A program made the position numbers and the translations under genes. Under the pieces are notes generated by a model. That model was not told the origin of the DNA. It saw only the letters and a program-made list of their open reading frames with translations, and did not search any database. A stretch of DNA of 40,849 nucleotides from Candidatus Velthaea versatilis. GTDB taxonomy: Bacteria; Vulcanimicrobiota; Vulcanimicrobiia; Vulcanimicrobiales; Vulcanimicrobiaceae. The stretch covers positions 1 through 40,849 of the forward strand of contig PLAE01000264.1 in the NCBI GenBank assembly GCA_003134035.1, in the 5' to 3' direction. This document shows, one piece after another, positions 26,517-33,784 of this stretch (position 1 is the first letter of the stretch; every line of letters begins with the position of its first letter).

Positions 26517-27149
26517 CTACTCTCCGATGACGATTTCCGTCTCTTCTTCGTCCGCAACTCGATGAAGTATGACGGGCACACTCGTTTTTGCGTAAATTTG
26601 CTCGAAGGAAAGCGTCAGGCCGAGAAACGGCACAGCAACGGGGCCGCGACGCTGTTGGCATACCATCAAGCGCCGCTTCCCATTGGTATCGGTCTTCCAA
26701 CTATAGCGGTGGATGAACTGCGTACTCGACTCGATGATGAGATAGTCCGCAATCTTGGCCAACTGCGTGTACGCGCGCATTTTCGACGTGAACTCGTTAC
26801 CGATATGGTCCGACAACACTTCAACGACAACCGACGGGAAATGAGCCGAACTGCCCGTGCGATCTTCCGGACCACACGACACGAACACGTCGGCATAAAA
26901 CGATCCAAGGTCGTTATTGAGGTTGTCGCGCGGAACGAGTTGTCGATCAGACCGATGAACGGTACAAGGCCCGTCTCCAACGGCCGCATCGAACAGCGTA
27001 CCAAGGTTTTGGCTAATCATGCTGTGTTCGTAGCTCACGCCAGCGAAAAGCACGATCGACCCGTCAATCCATTCGTGGCGCTCGGTCTGCTGCTGTTCCC
27101 AGGTCAGGAAGTCAGTGAGCGAAATATGGTCGGGCTGCGGTTTATCCAT
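26517..27149 (-). CDS. Uma2 family (DUF820-like) endonuclease-fold protein
   Basis: A 210-aa protein of the Uma2/DUF820 family, a PD-(D/E)XK nuclease-like fold. The usual order is present: LTDFLTWEQQQTERHEWIDGSIVLFAG, then YADVFVSC (the Asp of the catalytic core) and SVVVEVLSD (the E-x-L strand), then AYTQLAKIADYLIIES. ATG 27149 is chosen since the family start motif follows closely; a longer frame reaches 27182. Base composition is less GC-rich than the flanking genes, suggesting transfer. Families of this type are often expanded in cyanobacteria and soil bacteria with no settled function. It stands alone, 152 bp downstream of the beta-propeller gene. Confidence 0.85.
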   Translation of the reverse strand: MDKPQPDHISLTDFLTWEQQQTERHEWIDGSIVLFAGVSYEHSMISQNLGTLFDAAVGDGPCTVHRSDRQLVPRDNLNNDLGSFYADVFVSCGPEDRTGSSAHFPSVVVEVLSDHIGNEFTSKMRAYTQLAKIADYLIIESSTQFIHRYSWKTDTNGKRRLMVCQQRRGPVAVPFLGLTLSFEQIYAKTSVPVILHRVADEEETEIVIGE

Positions 27150-27301
27150 GGCGCCCCAGTCCTCGCAACGGATTCGGATCAATTGTCAGATGTCACTAGC
27201 AACCTCGTGCACCTTCCTGCCTCTGCTTCGCCGCCTCGGGCGCAGTTGCCGCCATTGCATTCCGAACGCTTGAGGAACGACGGCGGAAGATCGACGTTCG
27301 G

Positions 27302-28696
27302 TCAATGCGCGATGGGGCCGATGCTGAACGCCGTGAGGGCGCCCGTTTCGTCCGGGCAATAAATCGTTCCGTTTGCGATGCTGGGGCTTTGCCAGTGAAT
27401 CGGTCCGAGCGTGTCGCTGCGCTGAAGTTCGCTTCCCGTGTGCGCGTCGAGGACCGTCAGTCGGCCGTTGGTCGCGACCACGACGAGATCGTCGCTCACG
27501 ACCGGCGAGGTTGCTTCGTTGCGGCCCGGCAGCGCGGCTTGCCACGCGGCTTCCAGCCGGCTAACGCCCTTGCGTGTCCGCAAGCGGTACGCGTGCACGC
27601 CGTCAGGCAAGCCGACGAACACGAAGCTGACACCACGCCGGTCGCGCCATACGGCGGGCGCCGACAGCAGCCGCCCTCCGAGCGAGATTAGCTGCAACGC
27701 GGCGCCCTGGCCGCCGAGGTGCGCGCGGTCGAGCAGCCGCAGGACACCGTCTTTGCCGCCCTGCACCGCGAGCAGCGGGGTCGCACTGTCCGGCTGACGC
27801 GGCAAGAGCGCGGGCGAACTGCTGCCCACGTCCAAATCGCTCGCTTCGAGGTTGGCGTAATCGCTCGGCGTGAACGCGGCGATCAACCGGCCTCCGTCCC
27901 GGCTGAGCGCGAGAATTGAATCGCTATAATTTCCGGCGGCTGCCGAATACGGCCCGTTCCCGCTCGCAGCGTAGATGCGGCCGCCCATCGCCGGGTCCGG
28001 ATCGACCACGACGCCGGCGCGCGACCACATCCCGGCGCGCTGCGCGGGGCACGAATGCGGATCCATCAGCGCTTCGTGTCCGCTGCACAACACGTTGAAC
28101 ACGCGCGCGGCGCCATCGCGCAACCGGATCGCGACGACGTGCCCGGCGTACGGCGGTTCATCGCTGAGGTAACCCGCGGTCTGCGCGTACAAATAGCCGT
28201 TGGCGAGGTTGAGCGGCGAGGCGTGTTTCTCGGTTTGCGGCGCAAGCGTGATCGGTGCGGGAAAACCGGTGCCGAACATTTCGCTCCCGCCGGCCGGAGC
28301 GAGCTTGTGCACCGCACCGTCGACACCGGGAACGTACAACACGCCGGCGGACGCATCGAAGGCGGGCACCGAGGTGGTGATGTTCGGACCGTGGGTTGCG
28401 AAGCGCCAGACGACGCAGCCCGTCGCGCTGTCGAGTGCGTACGTCGTTCCGCTGCGAGTCGTCAGGTAGACCCGGTTTCCGACCACGATCGGAGCCGAGT
28501 CGGCGACATCGCCGAGATCGATCCGCCAGAGCGCGCGAAGCTGAGCAAGTCCGGCGCGGCCGATGGCGAGATCGCCGGCGACTGCGCTGCGGGCGGCGTC
28601 ATGATCGAACAGGGGCCAATCCGCGGCGCCCGCACGTGCGGCCTGTGCGCCCAGCAGCACCGCGAAGAGCGCGGCGCGCATCGTTCGGGCGGTCAA
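27302..28696 (-). CDS. Secreted PQQ-like beta-propeller repeat protein
   Basis: A 464-aa protein with a signal peptide (residues about 6-24, ALFAVLLGAQAARAGA). It has repeated propeller blades of the PQQ/quinoprotein type: APIVVGNRVYLTTRSGTTYALDSATG, VPAFDASAGVLYVPGVDGAVH, and C-terminal SPVVSDDLVVVATNGRLTVLDAHTG and SPSIANGTIYCPDETGALTAF. The metal- and PQQ-ligand pattern of true alcohol dehydrogenases is not evident, so it is more likely a binding or scaffold propeller. The start is TTG 28696, which overlaps the upstream stop (TTGA); ATG 28681 is the alternative. Co-transcribed with the small secreted protein upstream. Confidence 0.85.
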   Translation of the reverse strand: MTARTMRAALFAVLLGAQAARAGAADWPLFDHDAARSAVAGDLAIGRAGLAQLRALWRIDLGDVADSAPIVVGNRVYLTTRSGTTYALDSATGCVVWRFATHGPNITTSVPAFDASAGVLYVPGVDGAVHKLAPAGGSEMFGTGFPAPITLAPQTEKHASPLNLANGYLYAQTAGYLSDEPPYAGHVVAIRLRDGAARVFNVLCSGHEALMDPHSCPAQRAGMWSRAGVVVDPDPAMGGRIYAASGNGPYSAAAGNYSDSILALSRDGGRLIAAFTPSDYANLEASDLDVGSSSPALLPRQPDSATPLLAVQGGKDGVLRLLDRAHLGGQGAALQLISLGGRLLSAPAVWRDRRGVSFVFVGLPDGVHAYRLRTRKGVSRLEAAWQAALPGRNEATSPVVSDDLVVVATNGRLTVLDAHTGSELQRSDTLGPIHWQSPSIANGTIYCPDETGALTAFSIGPIAH

Positions 28697-29268
28697 CCTT
28701 TGGGCGACGGCGGCGGAATCTCGAAGTGATAGATGCGCCCGCTCGGAACGTAAAACCGAACGACGAACACCCCCGTCGGTTTCCCGCAGGCGACCGTCGG
28801 CCGCGAGCCGAGTTCGTGCGCGAAATCATTGAGCACCGTTCGCAACGCCGGATTTATTTCGGGCACCGCGGGAATGAGCGGCATCACCGAGCCGTCGTAG
28901 CGGGTAACGACGATGAGCGAACCGTACCCCGTGCCGTTGTAGCGCTTGAAATTCGCCGCGGCGTTCGGCGGGATCGTGATACGCCGCGGCCAGTAGATCG
29001 TGACCGCGGACGGCGTCGCGACTTGGCACGGCGTCGGACGCGCGGACGCGGGCGCGACGGCTTGCCGAGCAGACGCTGCCGGCGCGGCAGTCGTGTCGGG
29101 CGGCGCCGGTTCGGCCGACGCCGGTCCCGTCAGCGGTGCATGGCTCGGGGGTGGAGTTTGGGCACGCGCGGGAAGCAGCGTCAATCCGATTAGCGTCGGT
29201 GCGAGAACCGTCGCTACGGCAGCGCCGCGCCCCGCGCTGCTGCTTAGCCACTTGCGAGAGGAGTTCAA
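28693..29268 (-). CDS. Secreted protein of unknown function
   Basis: A 191-aa protein. The signal peptide is residues about 1-36 (basic start, AAVATVLAPTLIGLTLLPARA-Q). A Pro/Ala/Thr-rich linker runs to residue about 80, followed by a domain with ITIYWPRRITIPPNAAANF-like strands (VTIYWPRR, GSLIVVTRYDG, TGVFVVRFYVPSG). Two cysteines in the mature domain could form a disulfide. TTG 29268 is supported by GAGGA about 6 nt upstream on the minus strand. It overlaps the beta-propeller gene by 4 nt; the two proteins may act together in the envelope. No family was recognised. Confidence 0.68.
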   Translation of the reverse strand: MNSSRKWLSSSAGRGAAVATVLAPTLIGLTLLPARAQTPPPSHAPLTGPASAEPAPPDTTAAPAASARQAVAPASARPTPCQVATPSAVTIYWPRRITIPPNAAANFKRYNGTGYGSLIVVTRYDGSVMPLIPAVPEINPALRTVLNDFAHELGSRPTVACGKPTGVFVVRFYVPSGRIYHFEIPPPSPKG

Positions 29269-29644
29269 TCGCCGTCCTCAGAGCAACGTTCGGACTACGT
29301 TCGCGAAACGTCACCGTTTCGTCGCGAACGCGACTGCGTGCTCATCGCGAGGAGTTTTCTGCGAGCGGCTTAGCGTCTCCGTTCAATTAACCGACCGCGG
29401 CGCAAAAGCCCCGCGCGCGATCGCGCCTGGCCTAAACGAAGATCGGTGGACGACGTGCCGCGACGGAACGAGAGTGCGAGGCGATCGCTTCAGCGGCGGC
29501 GGCCGCAACCGGCCCGGTGCGCTGGCACCCGGCGGAGCGGGCGTCACGTCGCAGGTGATCGATGCGACCAGCCGGCATGAAAGGGCCTTCTACCACGTTT
29601 TTTAACCAAATTGAGGGTAACTTAGAGGGAGTCCGAGGTGGTAT
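29269..29644. other. Non-coding stretch at the edge of the low-GC island
   Basis: No convincing gene is seen. The first part, to about 29,580, is GC-rich and carries only frames without start or codon support. From about 29,590 (TTTTTTAACC) the composition becomes AT-richer. Promoters for the minus-strand secreted-protein operon and for the plus-strand island genes probably lie here, but no good -35/-10 pair was identified. Confidence 0.4.
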
Positions 29645-29661
29645 GCTCTCAAGGGGAGAGC
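29645..29661 (+). promoter_or_regulatory. Hairpin enclosing the ribosome-binding site of a small ORF
   Basis: GCTCTC (29645-29650) pairs with GAGAGC (29656-29661) around the loop AAGGG. The Shine-Dalgarno-like AGGGGAG (29652-29658) is partly in the loop and partly in the 3' arm, so folding could control translation of the ORF at 29666. Confidence 0.4.
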
Positions 29662-29665
29662 AACC

Positions 29666-29809
29666 GTGAACGCCGGGAAGTTTGAGCTCCGAGTGGTCAG
29701 TTCGGCGGAGCAAGCTGAAGCCGCCCGGATCGACGTCCCTGGACCGACAGCTTCATATTCGACTCTTCCAATATGTGTTAAAAGTGTTCACGAACAAGCC
29801 AAAAATTGA
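29666..29809 (+). CDS. Possible 47-aa small protein
   Basis: GTG 29666 follows AGGGGAG (29652-29658) with an ideal 7-nt spacer, and the frame runs 47 codons to TGA 29807-29809. The peptide begins MNAGKFELRVVSSAEQ and ends VKSVHEQAKN; it is hydrophilic, with a single Cys and no signal or membrane segment. It lies 35 nt upstream of the exported-protein gene in the same direction, so it could be a leader peptide or part of that operon. Its short length makes the call uncertain. Confidence 0.4.
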   Translation: MNAGKFELRVVSSAEQAEAARIDVPGPTASYSTLPICVKSVHEQAKN

Positions 29810-29844
29810 TTAGCTCCATTGACCGCTTTAAAGGGCCGATATAG

Positions 29845-30309
29845 TTGCTATCTCGACGATCGCTACTGGTATCTTGCGCAGCAACGCTTAGCGCATCAGC
29901 GGCCAATGCCGCAACTTCACGCCCATTCTACTCGCAAGCTACGCCAAGCGTCCTTCGGGGGTTGAGCAGTACTCAAGCCACGTCAAATTTGGCTGACGTT
30001 ATACCGAGTGCAACGCCGACAAACATGACCTTTAGAAGCCGCTCCAGGTCGCGACAGCTTTTGCGTGTTTTTCATATAACAGACGAGCGTTTTAGCGATC
30101 AGATGGTTCAAGTCGGAGCGACAGCTTTCGAGCGCAACGGCGGACTTTTTCTACCGTCGCCTAAGATCGTAGCGGCCCGGCAAGCCGTTCCATTTCAAAA
30201 TACACCGGTCTTTAAAAATACACCGCTCTACGGTCAACCATGTAATGACAACGTGTGCCCCCGCTGCCGGCTGATTGGTCTGGCCAGGGGTACTTTACAA
30301 CGGCTGTAG
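29845..30309 (+). CDS. N-terminal part of an exported island protein (frame broken)
   Basis: TTG 29845 has AAAGGG 9 nt upstream. The N-terminus LSRRSLLVSCAATLSASAANA is a signal peptide with a twin-arginine motif (SRRSLL), so Tat export is possible; cleavage is likely near residue 22. The mature part is Ser/Thr/Asn-rich and matches no family. The frame drifts into a short, unrelated-looking tail (CPRCRL to the stop at 30309) exactly after a run of five Cs (30258-30262). With one more C the frame would run on into the next coding region, giving about 291 aa. It is therefore best read as the front half of one gene. Base composition is clearly AT-richer than the rest of the window. Confidence 0.6.
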   Translation: MLSRRSLLVSCAATLSASAANAATSRPFYSQATPSVLRGLSSTQATSNLADVIPSATPTNMTFRSRSRSRQLLRVFHITDERFSDQMVQVGATAFERNGGLFLPSPKIVAARQAVPFQNTPVFKNTPLYGQPCNDNVCPRCRLIGLARGTLQRL

Positions 30310-30719
30310 GTTACCCCGGTTTACCGGGCAGTTTCGACCTGAGCGATACCTACAATCAGATTGATATCCCCCTACTAGATCCGTCCTTTCGCCTCTTTGG
30401 AAACCCCCCTCCCCCGCCCCCAAATGTTCGGTATAAACCGTACGGCGCGTGCAGGGGCGAGATCGCGTCTATGTTAGTGGTCGCAGGCAATATTGCGGTA
30501 CAGGTAGGACGAGCGGTGGCAACGTACGGGCCAAAAGCCGCCGCAATTGCCAGCCGCTACGTTGGACCGAGCGCTGCGTTTGCCGTAATATTTCTACTAG
30601 AGATTGGCGTTGCAGTCGGGCCAGTTGGCTTAGTTGCATTATTAGTCTCTGCCGGTGCGACCCTCGCGGCTTGGTGGCTCTATCAAGAATGCTATGCCAA
30701 TACGGGTGCGTTTGGTTAG
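30255..30719 (+). CDS. C-terminal part of the same island protein, Gly/Ala-rich membrane segment
   Basis: The frame opens at GTG 30255 without a ribosome-binding site, which supports its being the continuation of the upstream frame. It encodes a soluble piece (VPPLPADWSGQGYFTTAVGYP), a six-proline run (NPPPPPPN) and a long hydrophobic, Gly/Ala-rich C-terminus (about residues 75-145) with two probable membrane helices separated by YGPKAAAIASRYVGP. This resembles membrane-inserting segments of some pore-forming bacteriocins, but no homology is claimed. It is followed after 2 nt by a small membrane protein gene. Confidence 0.6.
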   Translation: MPPLPADWSGQGYFTTAVGYPGLPGSFDLSDTYNQIDIPLLDPSFRLFGNPPPPPPNVRYKPYGACRGEIASMLVVAGNIAVQVGRAVATYGPKAAAIASRYVGPSAAFAVIFLLEIGVAVGPVGLVALLVSAGATLAAWWLYQECYANTGAFG

Positions 30720-30721
30720 CA

Positions 30722-31033
30722 ATGCGCTTACAGGTTGAAATATTCTTCATCGTCTGCATGGCCTTCTTTATAGGCCTTTACGTTCATGCGATCGTCTTTA
30801 AGCCCGCGGAAGGTCCGACTCGGAAAGAAGCTATTCTGGGTCTCGCGACGGTCGCGGTCGTATCTATCTCGTTGTTTTTACATTTATATGTGTTGTTGCC
30901 AGAAAATGTTGACAGCTTGTCTGAGCTATTGGTTGCGTCCGGAATGTTCATAATTGTCAACAACGTTTTTAGGGAAATCAAGCGGAATGGTCCAAAACGA
31001 CTCGAAAGATTCCGTGGCAAGCGGCCGCGTTGA
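30722..31033 (+). CDS. Small three-helix membrane protein, possible immunity protein
   Basis: A 103-aa protein with hydrophobic helices at about 4-24, 37-58 and 66-82 and a strongly basic C-terminus (REIKRNGPKRLERFRGKRPR). ATG 30722 lies 2 nt after the previous stop, so translation is probably coupled. Size, topology and position behind a gene for an exported protein with a membrane-active-looking C-terminus are what one expects of an immunity protein, but no family was recognised and this is inference. Base composition is low-GC like the rest of the island. Confidence 0.6.
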   Translation: MRLQVEIFFIVCMAFFIGLYVHAIVFKPAEGPTRKEAILGLATVAVVSISLFLHLYVLLPENVDSLSELLVASGMFIIVNNVFREIKRNGPKRLERFRGKRPR

Positions 31034-31186
31034 TACCCGAGCGGCTTTCTAATATTCTGAGCTCCAGCGACGATGGTCGAGCTCCGTATGGTCACGGATT
31101 TTTGCAATAGTACAATTTACGGTTTTGGCAGTTCGTTACGCTCAACCGTGCTATCCTGTTAAATCGATAATCAGTTCTGACAAAAC

Positions 31187-31486
31187 CTAGTTTGACTTAC
31201 CCCGCGAGGCCGCGGCGGAAGCATAGTAAGCGAATGCTTCACGGCGAATTTTGCGGGTTTGGCGGTGTCTACACCGCGATAGGTAACTGTCCACCAGTTT
31301 AAGTGCTCGCTGCACGTCGGTGTCGGCTTTGACTAAGCGCGTGAAAGTGGCCTCGGTCTCGTCAATCCGTGTCGCAGTCGGTGCCCGCGTAACAAGTTCG
31401 GTAAGCAGACTTTTGAAGTTTGGCCCGCAGGCGCGCTTCGAGCAGCGCGTTCCAGGCGTCCAGACCGGCGCCGGTACGGCACGCAA
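31187..31486 (-). CDS. Doubtful small ORF overlapping the end of hypB
   Basis: Up to 99 aa; the first part overlaps hypB in another frame and is unlikely to be used. The downstream part (DETEATFTRLVKADTDVQRALKLVDSY and so on) reads as a plausible helical, basic protein. A start inside hypB's tail, such as a TTG or GTG, would make a protein of about 60-75 aa. It could be a short gene of the island or the remnant of a gene cut when the island joined the hyp operon. Confidence 0.3.
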   Translation of the reverse strand: MRAVPAPVWTPGTRCSKRACGPNFKSLLTELVTRAPTATRIDETEATFTRLVKADTDVQRALKLVDSYLSRCRHRQTRKIRREAFAYYASAAASRGKSN

Positions 31487-32075
31487 TTTCGAGAATCTCG
31501 ATGTTCGGATGCACGCTGCGGATTGCCGCGTGGGAAGCGGCGCGATCGAATCCGACAGCGTCGGCGAGATCGATCTTGGTGATCAGCGCGACGTGCGAGG
31601 TGTTGAACGCCAGCGGATATTTGAGCGGCTTGTCTTCGCCCTCCGTTACCGCCGTCAACACGACGCGGAGATCCTCGCCCAAATCGTACTCGGCGGGACA
31701 AATCAGATTGCCCACGTTTTCGATGAACAGGATCTCGAGCGGGAGAGCAGCCCAGTCGACGAGCGCGTTGCCGACCATGTCGGCGTCGAGCCGGCACTCC
31801 GCGGCCGTGGTGATTTGGCGGACCGGCGCTCCGCTGCGCGCTAGCCGGTCGGCATCATTCCGCGTCGCCTGGTCGCCGACTAGGGCACCGACACGGTAGT
31901 CGGCCCCCAGCCGCCCCAGCGTTGCCTCGAGCAGCGTCGTCTTTCCCGATCCGGGACTCGACAACAGGTTGACGACCAATGTCTCCGAGGCGGCGAATCG
32001 CTCGCGCAAGGCGCCGGCGAGGTCGTCGTTCTTGCGCAAGATGCTCTGCTGGATTTCGACGACCCGCAGCTTCAT
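31362..32075 (-). CDS. hypB: Hydrogenase nickel incorporation GTPase HypB
   Basis: A 237-aa HypB. The P-loop is SSPGSGKTTLLE (39-50), followed by GDQATRNDADR and the G4-like TKIDLAD. Cys126 in ENVGNLICPAEYD and Cys94 match the metal-site cysteines of other HypBs, but the His that normally follows the first cysteine is Arg95 (AECRLDA). There is no His-rich or CxxCGC N-terminal nickel store. ATG 32075 overlaps the hypA stop (ATGA). The last 17 or so residues (QKSAYRTCYAGTDCDTD) run past the usual family end into the low-GC island and may be an added tail. It delivers Ni to the hydrogenase large subunit with HypA. Confidence 0.93.
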   Translation of the reverse strand: MKLRVVEIQQSILRKNDDLAGALRERFAASETLVVNLLSSPGSGKTTLLEATLGRLGADYRVGALVGDQATRNDADRLARSGAPVRQITTAAECRLDADMVGNALVDWAALPLEILFIENVGNLICPAEYDLGEDLRVVLTAVTEGEDKPLKYPLAFNTSHVALITKIDLADAVGFDRAASHAAIRSVHPNIEILEIACRTGAGLDAWNALLEARLRAKLQKSAYRTCYAGTDCDTD

Positions 32076-32419
32076 GAAACGACCTCCATCGACGTGAGCT
32101 CCAGTTCGCGGCCGCGAACAATCGTTGGTGCGATAGTCCCACATTCGACGCACATCAACCCTTCGCCGTCGCGGACCGGCCGTTCGGCGTCGCAACGCGG
32201 GCACCATACCGCGACCGCAACGTCATCGATCACGAGCACCGCCTCACCCGCGATCGTGTCGGCCCGGGCGAGTTCCCAGGAGAAGAGCAGCGCATCCCGC
32301 ACGATGCCGCTCATTCGCCCCACCCGCAAATGAACGCTCGAAACGCGGGTCGCGCGTTCGCGTTCGGCGACGGCCCCGATCTGTTCGAGCAGCGACAGCG
32401 CGAGCGACAGCTCATGCAT
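32072..32419 (-). CDS. hypA: Hydrogenase nickel metallochaperone HypA
   Basis: A 115-aa HypA. The N-terminal MHEL supplies the nickel ligands (Met1, His2, Glu3), and the zinc site has two CxxC pairs (CPRC and CVEC) in the C-terminal half. The family phrase VHLRVGRMSGIVRDALLFSWEL is clear. ATG 32419 is unambiguous because His2 must follow Met1. It overlaps hypB by 4 nt and is divergent from the hydrogenase small subunit across 165 bp, so both transcription units may share control. It hands Ni to the hydrogenase precursor with HypB. Confidence 0.95.
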   Translation of the reverse strand: MHELSLALSLLEQIGAVAERERATRVSSVHLRVGRMSGIVRDALLFSWELARADTIAGEAVLVIDDVAVAVWCPRCDAERPVRDGEGLMCVECGTIAPTIVRGRELELTSMEVVS

Positions 32420-32471
32420 GGCAAAAACTGCTTCATAGCAACGTCCGAAAACACTTTTCCTCCGCTGCTTC

Positions 32472-32508
32472 TTGCAAGAACAAAAATTTTTCGGTACTCT
32501 CGATCGAG
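32472..32508 (+). promoter_or_regulatory. Candidate promoter and palindrome before the hydrogenase operon
   Basis: TTGCAA (32472-32477), a 17-nt spacer and TACTCT (32495-32500) form a weak sigma-70-like promoter. The perfect 10-bp palindrome CTCGATCGAG (32499-32508) abuts the -10 and could be an operator; AAAAATTTTT (32482-32491) lies in the spacer. The assignment rests on pattern and position only. Confidence 0.35.
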
Positions 32509-32584
32509 GCAGCGGCGAACTGCCCAGCGATTGCGGCCCGTGTCTAGGCGTTTCCGAGCACCACGTGCGATAGGAGCTTGCCGA

Positions 32585-33616
32585 ATGACCACTGCACCCC
32601 CGACCGAGACGATCGTCAACGTCCTGTGGATCCCAGCCGGGTTGAGTTGCGACGGGGACTCCGTGGCCTTGACCAACGCCTCGCAGCCGGCGATCGAAGA
32701 GATCGCGTTAGGCGCACTGCCCGGATTGCCGAAGGTCAAGTTCCACTGGCCGCTCATCGAGTACAGCCTGGGCGGCAGCGAATTTTTAGAGGCGTTTTTC
32801 AAAGCCGGGCGCGGCGAACTGGACCCCTTCGTTCTGGTGGTCGAAGGCTCGATCGCCAACGAATCGATCCTCAAGGAAGGCTACTTCACGGGCTTCGGCA
32901 ACAAGCCGAATTCCGATCAGCCGATGACCTTCAGCGACTGGATCGATCTGCTCGCGCCCAAAGCCTGGGCGGTGCTCGCGGTTGGAACCTGCGCGACGTA
33001 CGGCGGCATCCACGCGATGGCGGGCAACCCGACGGGGGCGATGGGCATCCTCGATTATCTGGGCTGGGACTGGAAGTCGAGCGCCGGCCTGCCGATCGTG
33101 TGCGTCCCCGGTTGTCCGATCCAGCCCGACAACCTCTCGGAAACGATTCTCTATCTTCTGTGGCAGGCCGCCGGCGTCGCACCGATGATTCCGCTCGACG
33201 AAGCCGGCCGGCCGACCTGGCTGTTCGGCGCCACCGTGCATGAAGGCTGCGACCGCGGCGGCTACTACGAGCAAGGCCAATTCGCCGACGAATACGATTC
33301 GCCCAAGTGCCTAGTCAAGTTGGGCTGCTGGGGTCCGGTCGTCAAGTGCAACGTTCCCAAACGCGGCTGGACCGGCGGCGTCGGCGGCTGCCCCAACGTC
33401 GGCGGAATCTGCATCGGCTGCACGATGCCGGGCTTCCCCGATAAATTCATGCCGTTCATGGATGAGCCGCCGGGCGGCAAAGTCTCTTCGACGGTCGTCG
33501 CCGCGTACGGCACGATGATCAAAACGCTGCGTAATTTCACGATGGCGACGGTCGACAAAGAACCGAAGTGGCGCCATAAAGGCACGCAGCTCACGACCGG
33601 CTACCGTCCGCGCTAA
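32585..33616 (+). CDS. hhyS: [NiFe]-hydrogenase small subunit, high-affinity uptake type (group 1h/1l-like)
   Basis: A 343-aa iron-sulfur subunit that relays electrons from the NiFe site. ATG 32585 has AGGAG 8 nt upstream. There is no Tat signal peptide, as in the actinobacterial-type hydrogenases. The proximal-cluster ligands are Cys22, Cys136 (GTCATYGG) and Cys177 (PGCPIQPDN), while the second position of the usual N-terminal CxxC is Asp25 (LSCDGD). This Cys3Asp set is known from the group 1h enzyme of Ralstonia. Further cysteines (HEGCDRGGYYE, CLVKLGCWG, CNV, GGCPNVGGICIGC) fit the medial and distal clusters. Separating 1h from 1l needs a tree. The large subunit follows after 168 bp. Confidence 0.93.
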   Translation: MTTAPPTETIVNVLWIPAGLSCDGDSVALTNASQPAIEEIALGALPGLPKVKFHWPLIEYSLGGSEFLEAFFKAGRGELDPFVLVVEGSIANESILKEGYFTGFGNKPNSDQPMTFSDWIDLLAPKAWAVLAVGTCATYGGIHAMAGNPTGAMGILDYLGWDWKSSAGLPIVCVPGCPIQPDNLSETILYLLWQAAGVAPMIPLDEAGRPTWLFGATVHEGCDRGGYYEQGQFADEYDSPKCLVKLGCWGPVVKCNVPKRGWTGGVGGCPNVGGICIGCTMPGFPDKFMPFMDEPPGGKVSSTVVAAYGTMIKTLRNFTMATVDKEPKWRHKGTQLTTGYRPR

Positions 33617-33784
33617 GTCCCGGCGGCCGCAGTCGTGCGAGCGACGGGGACACCCGGCTCCGCACCTACCGGCCGGCAATGGAATCCCGTATCCACCCCA
33701 CTCGGCCACCGATAACGTACACGCACCATCGCCGCCGCCGATCGGCCCGCTCACCTCGCGCTGCTTTAGCTAAAAGGGAAGCAC

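Noticed and set aside
29000-29605. 201-codon plus-strand frame in the secreted-protein gene and intergenic region
   Set aside because: Low-complexity Ala/Gly translation; overlaps a gene with signal peptide and ribosome-binding site on the other strand.
29612-29710. Possible riboswitch before the island genes
   Set aside because: A hairpin at the ribosome-binding site is present, but no known riboswitch core could be recognised.
29684-31094. Near-direct repeats GAGCTCCGAGTGGTCA (29684) and GAGCTCCGTATGGTCA (31079) around the island
   Set aside because: 14 of 16 bases match and they bracket the island, but they are short, imperfect, and a third partial match lies nearby, so attachment-site status is not supported.
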